Assembly: GCA_039545355.1 (NCBI GenBank) | Contig: BCJJ01000031.1 | Coordinates: 124,001 to 188,000, forward strand | DNA from: Trichosporon coremiiforme | Lineage: Eukaryota; Basidiomycota; Tremellomycetes; Trichosporonales; Trichosporonaceae | Direction: 5' to 3' | Length of the DNA: 64,000 nt | Shown here: positions 1 through 12,592 of the stretch, piece by piece | How positions within the stretch are numbered: the first letter of the stretch is position 1 | How the letters are laid out: each line of letters opens with the position of its first letter | Notes under the pieces: model-generated | The model's input: the letters and a program-made list of their open reading frames with translations, nothing else | Databases searched by the model: none | Told to the model about the DNA's origin: nothing | Position numbers and translations under genes: made by a program

Positions 1-2929
1 GAACAGCTTAGTGTTGGCCTCGTCACTCCGCTTCTGCCGCGCCGCGGGGTCGGAGATTTTAACACTCATAGGGTACCCGTCGTCCGGCTTGAAGTGGTCC
101 AGCACAAGGGCACTTTGCGCCGATGTCTGAGATATTAGCTTAGAGCGTGACGAGCGTATAGTTATTCGGTGCTCACAGGAGAGTCCATCGTGACGTAGCA
201 GAAGCGCCGACTGGAGGCGTACTTCAGACTGGGCCACCGAGTCTGCAGAATCGTCCCGTACTGTCGTTGTCAGAGGCTATTCTTGGTTCACTTGTTTCAG
301 AAGGCTTACCTGAGAGAACAGCTTGCGAATGCCCTTGTCGTCGGTGTCCTTGCTGAAGTTGGTGACGAACAGAGTCGAGCGCCAGAGCATAGCGACGCGG
401 ATCTCGCTGGAATCGAGCTTCTTGCGGTCCTTGTCGAGCGCGTCAGGGACGGCGTCCGCACTCTGGAATTCGACTAGCGCCGAGTCCGTTTCCTCACCCG
501 GCACCATCGTGCATTCCCGCACTGGTCCAGACTGCGCATTGATCAGCGTTCATTTAGTCGGAGCTCTTTGACTTACATTGGCGAAGAATTTGGTGACTCG
601 GTCCGCGTCTGTTCCTTTTCGAAGCCCTGTTACCAAAACTGTGGTGTGCTCACGGTCCCTGCCAGTGTCAGCTGCCAACCTCGCTTAAGGCTGCTACACG
701 AAACCCACCTCTTCAGCTGCGGTGCCTCCTCGTCCTTCTTCGGCTCCTGCGCCGGAGCTGCGGCGGACTCCGGGACAGGGGCGGCCTCTGCGTCCGCCAT
801 CGGCACGTCCGCCGTGCCTCCGGCCGCTGGCTCGCCACCTACCGGAGCTGCCACAGGGGCAACAGGAGGCTCCGCCACGGCTGCGGCTGCAGCCGCTTGC
901 TGCTGGTGCTGCTGCTCCGCCTGCGCCCGAGCCTCGGCCGCCTTCTGTCGTCGGCGGTTAAGCTTCTGCTGCTCGTGTCCGATCGCCTTCTTCGCCTCAC
1001 GCAGTGTGTCCAACGTCCCGTGAGTGTTCTCAAACAGGGTGTAAGCGTCGTACACAGCTTCCGGCCAGTCGAGGTCCTTCCGTCCGATTGCTTGAGTGTA
1101 AAGCTTACGCGCCGCGTCGGTCTCGCCGATGCGCGCTTGCGCGTCCGCGCACAGGATGGTGTACTGATACGACGATGTCCGGGAGTGGATCGGCTTCTCG
1201 ATCACCATCATGACCCCGGGGAGCAGCTCCGCTCCGATCGCCTCGGCCCACGCCACGAAGAACTTCTCCAGTACCAGACTCGGGTCCCCGGACGGGTACG
1301 CCGCCGTCATAAGCTCGATCGCCTCTGACGTCTTCGCAAAGACCGGGTGTTCCACTGAGAGTTAGATTGAAGGTACAGTTTGGAACTCACGGTTGACCTC
1401 GAGATCCCTGTAGCGGCGATGAAGAATGGACAGGTGGTTGTACTGCACCTCCACGAGTGCTGAGGCTGGCGCCGAGTTCGCGATGATGAGGTCCTGCGCC
1501 TTCTCCACTGCCTGCTCAATACGCGTGATCTCCCGTGCCTCCTCAAGGTTCAGGATGTAGCGTGCCCACAGCCCGCCGTCCGTCGGGCAAGCCCGCGTCG
1601 AGCGGCCGGCAACCTCGCGCACAACCTCCTCATTCTCGTCCTCGTCTACGTCAGCTGGCGGGTTTGCCGCCACCCAGTCAACGTATTGTCCCCAAACGGT
1701 AGACTCGGCCGACTTGTACGCCTCGGCAGCCTGCTTCATCTGCTCCGCAACCTCCTCCGTCCACGATGCGTCCTCGGCAGCATCCGCAGCATTCGAGTAC
1801 AGCAGCACCGTGCGCTCAAATACAGCCGATGTCAGCTCGTTGTCCTGCTGCGGGCCCTTCTTTCCCTTCGGCTTCTTCGTCGCGAGCGGATCGGTCTCCC
1901 AGTCAATATACGACAGCAGGATCGTTGCCTGCTGACCGATGTCGGTCGCGTATGCCTGAGGGTCAGCTAACGCTCGATTGTTCGAAGCTCACCAGCTGCT
2001 CCTCAAAGTCGACTCGAGACTTGCCGTGCCGCCTTTCCTGAGACCACTTGATCTTAGCCGGCTGCGACACGCTCGTGACCTGCATAAGACGCTGCTCGTA
2101 CTCGTCGGGACAGTGCTGGGTGCAGAAGGACGAGTAGGCGCTGGACGTCTCGTCGATGGCTGCCATTAGCTTCAGGCATTACGTATTGCAGCTCACTGGA
2201 ATGCGGTAAGCGAAGGCGCTCGAGGTACACCTGGTGAACACGCTCCATCTGCTCAGCTCTGAAGGTTAGCCCTATCCTGTCCGTCTCAACCTACCTGTCC
2301 GCGGAGGACGCCTGGTCGAGCAGCGCGAGCTCCCAGTCGATCCACGGCTGCCACACTCGCTGGCTGTCACTGAGCAGACCGTTCGCGCGCTTCGTCAGCC
2401 CGTGGAGTGTCTCGCGCACAGTCTCCGTTGAGAGGAACTCGGCCAGCTCGTCGTCCTTGCTGACGTCTTCCTCGGAAGGAAGACCAGCAAGAGCGGTGAT
2501 GAAGCGAACGTGCCGCTCGAGGATCTGCACAGCTGCAATTGGTTAGCGGACCGCAAAATGCAAACCCACAAGTGTACTCTGTCTCAGCCTTTGTGAACAT
2601 GTCGATGATGTCTGCGAAGGAGTCGAGCGTGAATGGCCGCGGGGAAGACACGATGCGCGCGTTGATGAGCTTGACCCAGAGCGCTGCGGGTAGTTAGCGC
2701 GGACGTAAGTGACGAACTTACCCTCTCCAACAAAGGCTTTCGCATGCAGCGCCTCGGCTGCGTCGACGGCCTCATCGATCATGTCGAGCTGCAGCATGAG
2801 CTCGACCTGGCGCCGGAGAAGACGGAGGTTGGACGGCTGCTCCGCAACCTGCTCCAGCAGCTCGCCGAGCTCGGCCACGAGCTCATCCTGGTTCGCGGGT
2901 GCCGCTTCCGTTGGTGTGTCGACGTCCAT
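1..2929 (-). CDS. PRP24: PRP24/SART3-like U4/U6 snRNP recycling factor (partial, 3' end outside window)
   Basis: Family role: Prp24/SART3 proteins rejoin U4 and U6 snRNAs after splicing in the nucleus. Seen here: the start (MDVDTPTEAAP...) is at 2929, followed by a long run of helical HAT-type repeats (for example the WQPWIDWELALLDQ and LWARYILNLEEAREI segments). A Gln/Ala-rich coiled linker (about 630-1000) comes next, then an RRM (TVLVTGLRKGTDADRVTKFF) and a second RRM beginning LFVTNFSKDTDDKGIRKLF that runs to the window edge. The first exons are 2722-2929, 2570-2683 and 2295-2532. About nine introns of 35-50 nt were placed by donor, branch and acceptor motifs with the frame kept. The HAT-plus-RRM layout is that of human SART3 and S. 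pombe Prp24; budding-yeast Prp24 lacks the HAT part. The C-terminus cannot be assessed. Identity is confident; individual exon edges less so. Confidence 0.88.
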
Positions 2930-3039
2930 CTCTGCTCTTCGTGTGAGGTCGAGCGGGGCAGACGTGCGAGATGGTTTTATTATCGTGAGTGACCGCGACC
3001 GACATTGCGTCAGTTCAAGCTCGTAGCCTGTTGTTGCTT

Positions 3040-3086
3040 CACGTGGTGAGTCACGTGTGTATTCACGTGACTCGTTTTTGCACGTG
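3040..3086. promoter_or_regulatory. Cluster of four CACGTG boxes upstream of PRP24
   Basis: CACGTG occurs at 3040-3045, 3052-3057, 3064-3069 and 3081-3086, three of them within TCACGTG or CACGTGA. Such palindromes are bound by bHLH factors of the Cbf1/USF type. They lie 110-160 bp upstream of the PRP24 start, so they are probably its promoter elements. Which factor binds is inference. Confidence 0.5.
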
Positions 3087-6000
3087 ACCTGACGCGGTCG
3101 TGCTAGACATTCGGCGGCCGGCATGACGCCTGACCGAGAGGGCTGCTCAGCTGTCCGCAACCCCACCATGACTGCAGCGACGTACGTCTGTTGTTCCTGG
3201 GACGAACAAGCCTCGAAGCTGAACGCTGGAGTGTACCTAGCGGAACAAGCGCTCCGCACTTGAGGTTCGAGTCTCCATTCCCCGAATGTCCAGCTGGGCA
3301 CCGCTTTCGCCCTCTGGTCCCGCGAACAACGAGAAGATAGAAGGTAGAAGGTTGGGAGCTGAGCAGATCATATGGGAGGAGCAGGCACGCCAGCGAACTT
3401 CCACACTGCTCTGACTGGCAATACCGGCTGTTGTACATGCGCCTCCGACGTATCCTACTCCGTGATCCATGATCGCCGACGTCGGCGTCTGCGCGTCTGC
3501 GGCGCTCGGGCGCGGGCAGACTCACAAAAGAGTCGTGTGAACGGGATGGACCTGATGATCACCGTGGCATGTCGCAGACAGGGCGAGGAACGATGAAGGG
3601 ACGAAATGCATGATCGCCTGTGCGGCGGGATCAGTTGCGCTCCTTTTTGCTTCGATTCGTGCTGCGTGACGCCGTACGGCGCACGGGGCGTCGAACGCTC
3701 GGTCCTTTGCGATCTTCGGCTGACGATCTTCGATCGAGAAGATGATGTATGATGATGGCATTATGAATGCGCGCATGACCGGCTTGCCCGGCATGGAGAA
3801 TTTCGAGAAATGGCCGAGTAGGGATTCGGATACTGATGTTTGCGCTTCGTGCGTCTATCATGAATGGAACTCCTGTGTGAAGGACACGACATGGCGATGC
3901 GTGCCCGCCGTGCCCCGTGCCCGACGAGCCAGGCGCCAGGGCTTGACAGTTTGGATCCTGTAGATCGTGATGTGCGCTCGTTCGACGACTCCACTGCGCC
4001 GCAGTTGATCGCTATGTGCAACTGTGACATAGTGACGTGTTCTGCTGATCAAGAACTTGCCTTGTAAATAATCAACGATCAGCAGGGGGCTAGAGGGGCA
4101 TGCGAGCTGTTGATCGCCGTGCGCAGAAGTGCTCCTCGGTGTTCCCCATCCAGGTCCACTAGTCAGGTCAGGTCCGCAATGTCCACAAATTCCTTTGCAG
4201 TCTCGACAATAGAGCGAATGGCCGTAACGTAACAGATGACGGCGCATTGTCCTATGCCGTGTTGTCTCGTGCACAGTTGAGCCTCAGTCTCATACGACTT
4301 GCTCGACCAGGCTGGCATGGAACATGACAGCCGCGGCTGCGCTTGCCCTCTGTTTCACTTGTGGCGCCGAGCGAGCAGTCCAGTGTGGCTCCAAACTCTG
4401 AATCAGGCAATGGGCGATCGTCGCCGCACTCCGCCGCATGTGGCACGCAGCTGGCAGCGTTACAGGCTGCTACAGGACGTCCCGCGCAATGAGGAGTGCT
4501 CCGAAACGGCACGAACAAGTAGACAACGACGGGAAACGCGACTTTGCGGGCGCGATTATGTCAGAGGACCGAAGTCCGGCGGAGTGTAGCCAGCAGCAGC
4601 TAGCTCTGCGCAGCTTGAAGAACCAGCGGCGCCAGATGGAGCGCGAGCAGCTGTAAGCCACCTGATAGAAGAGTTAGCAGGCCGTATTCCGACTCGCCCG
4701 TTCTTGCAAAGCTGTAGTGCACGGATGTTCGCCGGTATTCTGGCCGCTGGAGTCAGGTCGGGTAAGACAATTGCGACGCCAGCGGAAACTCAACTGACGG
4801 CCGCACCAGTTGGCTGACGCACAGCCTTCGGCAAGCCGGCGCCATCCCAATAAACGAAAGCAGTTGGCTGGCCGCTGCATAGCCCTACCTCAGTGCAGTG
4901 GCTCCAGCTGTCCACCCAGCCAGAGAGCTCGAGCCAGGCGAGGCGGAATAACTCACCGGGCTCGACTGTGAGAAGACGCGAGGAAACCGAGGAGAGCGGA
5001 AGAGGCCTATTTGGAGCATTTCTGTTGCGGAGCGATTACCAGCCGCTGAGAAAAGAGGCACGAAAGGAAGGCAGCAGCATGTGGCCACTGAGCTGCTGAC
5101 ATGAAGGTCGGGGTCGGACGCGAATGGAATCTCTCACGATAGGGAACAATGAGGGCCATGACGGAGCAGACCTCGGGCCTCAGCCTGGAGGCGTAACTCT
5201 GACGGGTCAGGGTTTCGTGCCAGCTGGTAGGCTAGCTGGTACAGATTGCATGATGAGTACGTAAACGTCGGAAAGCCGCCTGGGCAGGCTCGCCCAGGGC
5301 AGTAACCAAGTTTCGTGCTTGACGACTGGGCTACCAGCTCTGCTGTTCTGCCTGGTGCAGTCACGATCTGGACCCGTGAACCCGCGACCCGAAACAAGAC
5401 CTCTGCACATTTGGTCGCGGGTCGTACTTCGATCCCACTCTCCTCCACATTGACTTGTCTCCACTTGGGGCCGCTCCAGCGCCGAGATGGCTGGGATGCG
5501 TGTTGCAGGTGACCTTCCATGACCATGAAGAGGTACTCGTGCATTCCGCGACCCGGTGGGTGGGTTTGTCACTGGTGCGACCCACACATGGCGGGCGGCC
5601 AGAGCACGAAACCTCTCACCGACCTATGACGAAATGGGTTATGCAACGTCTGCAATCAGCAAACTCTATATCAGTTTTCGCTGTGCAGGTCAAGCTGGCA
5701 ATGCTGGACATACATCCGGCGAACAGCCAAGTTAAACACAGGAGATCTGGGTGCATGGACGTGGCAAATGCCGGAGGCGGCGTTCGGCATGGGGAGTACG
5801 TAGCTTGCTGGCAGCATCATGACATAGTCAGGTTGCCACTTCTCTGGATGGTAGGTTGTCAGGTGGGTTGTGGGCAGTGGAGTGGCTGGGAAGGCAAGGT
5901 GCATGACGGGTATGGCAGAGAGGGATGCGACCCATAGATTTGGTGGAGGGTACCTTGGGATGCTTGGATCCTTGGGGAAACCTCAGTCCTGCAGGTCAGT

Positions 6001-7250
6001 GGGCTAGTGACGGCAGGAGGGAAGGGCCAGAGCCCGAGAGGTGGGGGACGAGAAGCAAGTCTCCGTCGATTAGGATGATCAGTGGCCCTTGTACCTGGGC
6101 AGTTGGGATGAGACGGCCGCGTTCCATCTGTGCACCTGCCTGCCTGCCAAACTGCTACCATAGAAATTTTGCTCTTTGCGAGCATCACTTCGAAGCAAAA
6201 ACTTTCGTGTCGACCGAGTTCCAAGCCAAGGTTGCGCGCTGGTGATAGGGACAGCAGGGACAACCATAGCTGTACGTGAGGATCGCAGCGAGGGAGTGGG
6301 ATTAGGGAAATCCAAGTTCCGCCAGCGACGTGTATCGGTGGTCGGTATCGTTATTTCGTCGATCGCATCAAGGCCCGAGTTTGGACCCGGCATTACGACC
6401 GAGACGCCGGTTTTGAGTTGATGGCCGGTACCCTCTGGCATGCTGCCCTATGTGAGCACATGTCGCCGACATGTCAGCGGTGTCCTCGGTGTTTTGACGG
6501 CACGGAGCATGCGGAGGAATGCATGTACGCAGGCAGGTGTCAGTGTGAGGATTGCTTGCGTGCGCATTGCTGGGCATTGAGATCTGTGCAGGTTGCAAGA
6601 GTGCGTGGTAGTGTGCTGGGCATGCTGGGGAGCGCTCGTAGCTCGAATGGGAAAGGGATCACAGCCAGGGCCGGTAGGGGATGGACAAGGGAGCAATCCG
6701 CTGCCGAGTGGTGAGTCGGTTCAAGCGTTCCTAGTTCCTGGCTGCATCACCACCGCTGTGCATGCATGCGGGTCATGAAGACTCTGGGCCTCTTACACGC
6801 TGCCCGTTGGCCGCTAGCCGCACGGAGCTGATGTGGACTGATGGCCGGACCCTTGTTTCTGTTCCTTGCCCTTGACCTTACGGCTCAGTCTACACGCCGC
6901 TCCCCGGCGTTGTCCTCTGTGTGCTCCTGTAGTCGGTCCTGGTCTACCTGCATCCTAAAAAACTCCCCTGCCTTACCCTCGCTCTAGCGCAGAGCCACCA
7001 TGCATGCCAGCCAGGCCAGCCAGTTTTACTTGCCGCTTCAGCCCAAGATAGAGTGCACGTAACAGATGATTACCATCTTGAGCCCTGCAGGTGGTATCCG
7101 TTCCCTCCAACCTCAGCACCTCCAGCCGCGTGCCGACCAAGCATCGTCGGACCTTTGATCCTTCGAGTCTGCGGGCCAGCGAGCGCTTGCTTGCCTTGCT
7201 GCGTCCTTGCATTATCGCTGGTTAAAAGAAACTTAAATCTTCAGGTTCTG
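3087..7250. other. Gene-poor region, no supported feature
   Basis: Only short overlapping open frames occur here, on both strands, with no recognisable domain and no consistent exon/intron chain. No tRNA, rRNA or transposon hallmark was seen. It may hold non-coding transcripts or upstream regulatory sequence for the YTH gene. Confidence 0.5.
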
Positions 7251-8488
7251 CATGCTAGTCGTACTTGCCCTGTTGTCCGTCTAGCTGTCTAGCTGTCATC
7301 CATCGGCCGCAGCATCTCTCGCGATCTCTCGCCCTCGTTCGCTGTACTGGATCCTGGCGAGTTTGGCATACACCTCCTGGCAGACAGGCGTCGTATCTAC
7401 CACCAGCCCACCATTGCACCACCCACCTGATCCGTCGGGCCCACTGAGCCACCGGCGCCCAGACCAAGCCGCCCGACCCAGACGAGTCAGGTCCAGCGTG
7501 CACTCGAGTTTCAGTTTGCTCTGCACTGCCATCTCGTGCTCTCGATCCAAACCCATCGATTATACCCCGCCCGCATCTCGAATCCTGCGACCTGCATCCG
7601 TGCACCCGACCCAACTTTATCCCTTGCCCAATCCTCCTCTCCGCCCGCGACACCGACTTTGACGCTTATCCGACGCAGCACGCAGCACGCAGCACGCAGC
7701 GGTCCATCGTACTCGCCGGTACCCCGATTGCTCTCCTCCCTCGCTCCCTCTTAACTCTGCGCCATCGACGACGACGCATCAACGCGACCATTGATACACG
7801 CTGCCAGCAGTCACACCGTTTCCATTCCACCCCTCATAATTCCATCTCAGCGCGCACTGCAACTTCCTCAACCCTATTCACTCCCAAACCTTCCCTGCAG
7901 TCGTTTGGCTTCTCTACTGTCGAGACTGCTGTTACGTCGTGTATCCCACTTTTCTCAAACCGTAATTACGCCCCCGGACCCCGACCCATCTCCATTCCGC
8001 TCGCGCCGCTCGTCCGGTCACTCATAAACGTCCGCACTTCGTCACATCACCCATTGATCATCCACCGTCTCGCGTGCTCACCGCAATCGCTTATCAGACA
8101 ACGCTCCAAAGTACCGCCGCACTTCCTTTGTCCGCGAACCGAGGCCCAGCGATCATCGACTCGGCTCCGCCTAGCAATCTGGCATTCTCCTTTCGGATCA
8201 GTGCATTGTCGCCCGCAATCGCCGAGGTAGCCGTTTCTCAGGACAAGCCAAGCCGCCGCCGTCCGTTCGCCCTTTAACCCTGCTGACTAGTCTACCTGAC
8301 CCCACAACATTCTCCGTCGGCTAGCTCAATCTTTGGTCAGCATCCAGGTCTGCTAGAGCACTCCTCTCGCCCTGCCTGTCTTCTTCCCCGTCATTCAAGG
8401 AAAGGATATCGACATCTGCCATATAGAGGTATCGACACACTTCACAAGCCGATCTCCCACCCGGCTGTTCGGTTCGGCGTGAGAGAGA
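7251..8488 (+). promoter_or_regulatory. Pyrimidine-rich leader/promoter of the YTH gene
   Basis: From about 7250 the + strand turns strongly C/T-rich (long stretches of TCTCTCG, CCTCCT and CCACC type) up to the start codon at 8489. Long CT-rich leaders are common upstream of regulatory genes in basidiomycete yeasts, so this is probably core promoter plus a long 5' UTR. The transcription start cannot be read from the sequence. Confidence 0.4.
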
Positions 8489-11400
8489 ATGGCTTCACCG
8501 CTGGGAGGACAAGGAGCTAGCAGCAGCCCTGTCTCACAGTCACCATCGGACACGACGCTGCGAAGAGCCAGCAAGGCTTCGATTCAGTCGCACCCGAAGG
8601 GTCAACACGATGGAAGCGGCGGTGACAAGCCTATGACGACGAAACCCTCACGGCAACAACACAAGGAGGCACCACCTCCACATTTCACTGTTGCGGCCAA
8701 CCATGGCGGCCGGCACGGCGTGCCCGTGTTGATGGATCCTGGAGCTTGTGAGGAAAGGTCGCTTAGGCCCGAGCGCGCTGACCCGTTCCCAGATCAGCAC
8801 CAGATACATGTGCCGACCGTGATATACCCCACTGGTGACTCGCGGCAGCCCTACCTTGCCGCAGGCGAGAATCCGACGACCGCCCCGATGGCCCGACGCG
8901 ACGATCAGCCGCACCAGCACCAGCGTCAACACCCCCATGCGCACCAACACCAGCAGCACCACATGCATCCAGCGGCGGTCCACGGGTACACGTCGGCGGA
9001 CCCGTCACAGTATATGCCCCCACACGCCATTGCCACCACCATTCCACCAGATTCTGTACGATACAGTGAGCAAGCCCAGTACCCAGCAATGCGGCCCGCC
9101 ATGTACCCTCCCCAGATCTATTACACCTCAACCATGGGTACCGAGTTCACCGTCGACCCGAACCAGACGCCTGTGTACACCACGGCTGGAATGCCTGCTG
9201 CGCGGACATCGACTTTCCCTGGGCAAGCCGCGTACCACGCAGCCCAGGCGACTGCGTCCGTTCCCCCTCAGGCGGCTTGGCCGGGATCAGCCATGACACA
9301 GCCGTTCTACGGGACATACCCTACGATTGCGACAGCTCCTCAGCATGCTGCTCCACAACCGCCGATTCCCGAGGAAATCGCCCGACAGAACTCCGTCTTT
9401 GTACCCCCAGGAGCGGGCTGGTCTCCGTCGACGGTCATGTCGACGCCGTACCAGTTTTACAACCCATTCCAGACATCCAGCCCTCAAGTCGACAAGCACA
9501 TCGACCCTCTTTCTCCCTCGACGGACGCCTGGTCGCCAACCCTGACAGGCCCAGGCTCTAGCCAGCCGGGAGGTCCGATGCGGAGAGGAAGCGCTGTGCC
9601 ACAACCTAGTTGGCCGCCTAGTGTCAGCGTCCCCAGCGTGCGGCCGCCTCAGAGCAGCGCTCCTGGCGACGAGGGGCCGAAATCACCTCCGCATGCTGGT
9701 GGCCCTGAACGCGAACGCAAGGACTACCACCCGCAGCCCCCTGCTCGTCGTAGCGAGTGGGTGATGTGGGTAGGAAATGTGTAAGTGGCAGCTCTCATTG
9801 GCTGAGCTTAACGCTGACGAACAGCCCTAGCAATGTTTCACATGAGGAGCTCTGGCGATTCTTTTCGAACACCGTACCCCCGCCATCGTCTCCTAACGTC
9901 GAACAGTGGCGTGGCCCGTCGTCCATCTTCCTGATCTCGCGGTCATCATGCGCGTTTGTGAATTTTTCGTCGCAGGTCGACCTCGACCGAGCTGTGCCGT
10001 ACTTCAACGGTCTGTCTCTGCGACCATGGGACAGCAGATGTCCTCGCATGGTATGCCGAATCCGACACAAGGACGATGACCTTCGCTCGGGTGTTGGTGC
10101 CCAACGAGGTGTCGGGATGCACCGAGCGTGGGTTGAGCAGCACAGGGCGGAAAGGAACGAGAACCAGCCTCCGAGGCGCATGCCGACTATTGGAGTCTCG
10201 CCAAAGTCTACGATGCTAGAGCTTCCGCACCAGGAAGACAGCCAGCACGACAGCTCATCGGCGCACAAGAGCTCGGCGAGCTACGCCAGCACCAACTCGA
10301 GCTTCCTGGTGCACCACTTCCCGGAGAGGTACTTCATCCTGAAGAGCTTATCAGCCGTGAGTGGCCTGGTCGTGTTATGTAGTAAACATGTGCTGACGTT
10401 CTCAGGCGGATCTGCAGGACAGTGTGAAGACCGGACAGTGGAAGACTCAGCGCCACAACCAGCCTATCCTTGGTGAGTTGCAAGCGTCGTGTGTCAGCGG
10501 CCATGCATTTTCTCCCGCAGCAACTGACATTTCCAGATCAAGCGTTCAGGACGTCCAAGGATGTCTATCTCATCTTCGGTGCGAATCGTACAGGAGAGTT
10601 CTTTGGTTACGCCAAGATGACTGGAGCGGCAAGTCGTAAGCACAAGCCAGCCACCGAGCGTCCGACACCCAACCGTGGATCGTACCAGAGTGCTAGAAGC
10701 TCAATGCTGGGACTGTCTACCAGCCCTGGTCATCAGCCTGCTCCCATTCGGGAGGAGGAGGAAAAGGAGACCGGATCCCCAACGCAAGAGCTACTTTCGC
10801 CGACGGCCCAGCATCGAGCCGCCACCTACCAACCGCGATCGCAGACCGATCCATTCCTGCTCGGTGGTCACCTCGCCCCGGGTCTGGACGAACGCCGAGC
10901 GACCTCCCCCGGCATGATCCCTGTCGAGGAAGAGCCGGAACAAGCCGTTGAACAGGTCACCGTGGAGCACGTACACGCAGAGCAACAGGTTGGCCCGTTC
11001 ATCGAGCAGCACGACGAATTCCACACGCAGCACATCATGCCCCGCTCCGAGTCCCCCGACTTGATGGACGAGAGCATCCGCCGCATGAGCACCATGACGT
11101 TAGATCCCAATATACTCCGGGGAGAGCGTGCCGACTCGCGCATTCGCCTGCTGAGTGTTGAGCACTCCAACTCGCTCCAGGTCTTCTCGCGCCGTGAGAA
11201 CACTGCCGAAGGCCCTCGACCCGGGCGTCAGGCGACGCTTGCGCCGCCCGGAGCTCCTACGAACAACGGCAGCAGTGGCTCCGAGGCGGGCGATAACTCG
11301 CTCGCGCAGCCGTTCCGTATCCAGTGGATCAAGGTGGCACCACTGAGCTTCTCTCGCACTCGTCACCTTCGCAACCCCTGGAATGGCGACCGTGAGGTCA

Positions 11401-11691
11401 AGGTCTCACGTGACGGCACGGAAGTGGAACCTGGTGAGTAACCTTGGATTCTGTTTACTTGGCGGTCGGTAACTGACAATTGCAGGAGTCGGTGCGGCAC
11501 TTCTCGCGGAATGGGACAAGATGGACCAGCCAGCGACGAAAGTGGAGGAAGGGAAGGAGGTCAAGGCTCATCCCGACCAAGACAAGGAGGTCAAGGGTGA
11601 AGCCGTTGACGAGGCGTCTGCCGTTTCTGCGGCGGCCTCGGCGGCCTCGGTGGCCTCGGTGGCGGCGGAGGATGAGGAGAAGCAGGAGTAA
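8489..11691 (+). CDS. RRM and YTH domain RNA-binding protein
   Basis: Five exons (8489-9780, 9825-10356, 10406-10472, 10537-11433, 11486-11691) join in frame to 997 codons. The first 425 residues are disordered, rich in Pro, Ser, His and Gln, with a His/Gln run near residue 150. An RRM-like segment follows (WVMWVGNVPSNVSHEELWRFF through SSCAFVNFSSQVDLDRAV). The YTH fold starts near residue 593 (RYFILKSLSAADLQDSVKTG, QWKTQRHNQPILDQAF, DVYLIFGANRTGEFFGYAKM) and resumes near 888 (PFRIQWIKVAPLSFSRTRHL, RNPWNGDREVKVSRDGTEVE). YTH domains read N6-methyladenosine in mRNA. The first cage tryptophan is present (GQW, about residue 619). The loop that normally carries the other cage aromatics is replaced by about 225 disordered residues. 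The tail is an acidic, Ala-rich region. m6A binding is therefore uncertain. Confidence 0.85.
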
Positions 11692-12592
11692 GGACCTTTG
11701 TGTGCTCAAGGTGCTTTCTCTTTCATGATCTTGTGAAGCAGCATTCATTCACGTTCCGTGTGTTCAGAGGTTTGTCCGGTTGATACACCTGTTTCATTTT
11801 TTCATTCGAAAGGTTACATGATCCTTCTATACACGATGTATGCATTTACATATTACAAGCGTGGGGGGGAGATGCACGTGTGCAACATGCAGGTGCCGGC
11901 CGTCGATGAAGTCGCGAGTTGTAGCGACGGAGGACGGAGTGCCGCCAAACGGACCGTCACCGCATGCAGTGTCATGGTGTGAGTTGTTCTGGACCTGGAT
12001 GGAAATGGGAAGTGCGGGGTCAAGTTGAAGGGGTACTACCTGATTGGGCAGGAGGGAAAGAAGGATCGGAACGGGCCTCGCGTACTATGACGCGGTGGCC
12101 GCGGGCGAACGCCATGACCTGGTGAATACGCCCTACGCCCTCGGGGATGGTCGATGCGGTTCTGTGGTTGCACAGTGAGGTTCCGTTAGGGAAGTGAGGG
12201 CCATGAGGGGAATGTCCCGCGGCTGACGGCAGTAAGAGTAGGCCCAGATCCCGACGTCACTCGCTCGCCCTATGTTGCCCTCACCTGTAATTAAGCCTGA
12301 CCACTCAGCGTTGACCGGCCAGTCCACCGCCAGTACACAGCATCAGCGCAAGCCAAGGTATGCAGGTGCAGTGGGATGCTGACCGGGCTTGCGGTCCATC
12401 CTATTCTGCCTGCCTGCATGCATGCGCGTGACTGGATCCGATGCTATCGTCCGTATCAGCAATCAGACCGTCGTTCGTCAGGGCGCATCCTCCGTCTTTA
12501 TCAACTCCCCACTACCTCACTGACCACACTCACTCGCCATCCAGATCCTCGATCCACGGATCGACACCGCGACACACACACACACACACTCG
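11692..12592. other. Intergenic region between YTH and UBA-USP genes
   Basis: This holds the 3' flank of the YTH gene and the upstream region of the next gene. A (CA)9 run at 12572-12589 ends three bases before the next start codon. No further gene is supported. Confidence 0.5.

Noticed and set aside
3255..3290. GGTTCGAGTC motif like a tRNA B box
   Set aside because: The flanking bases do not form a T stem and no A box or acceptor stem lies upstream.
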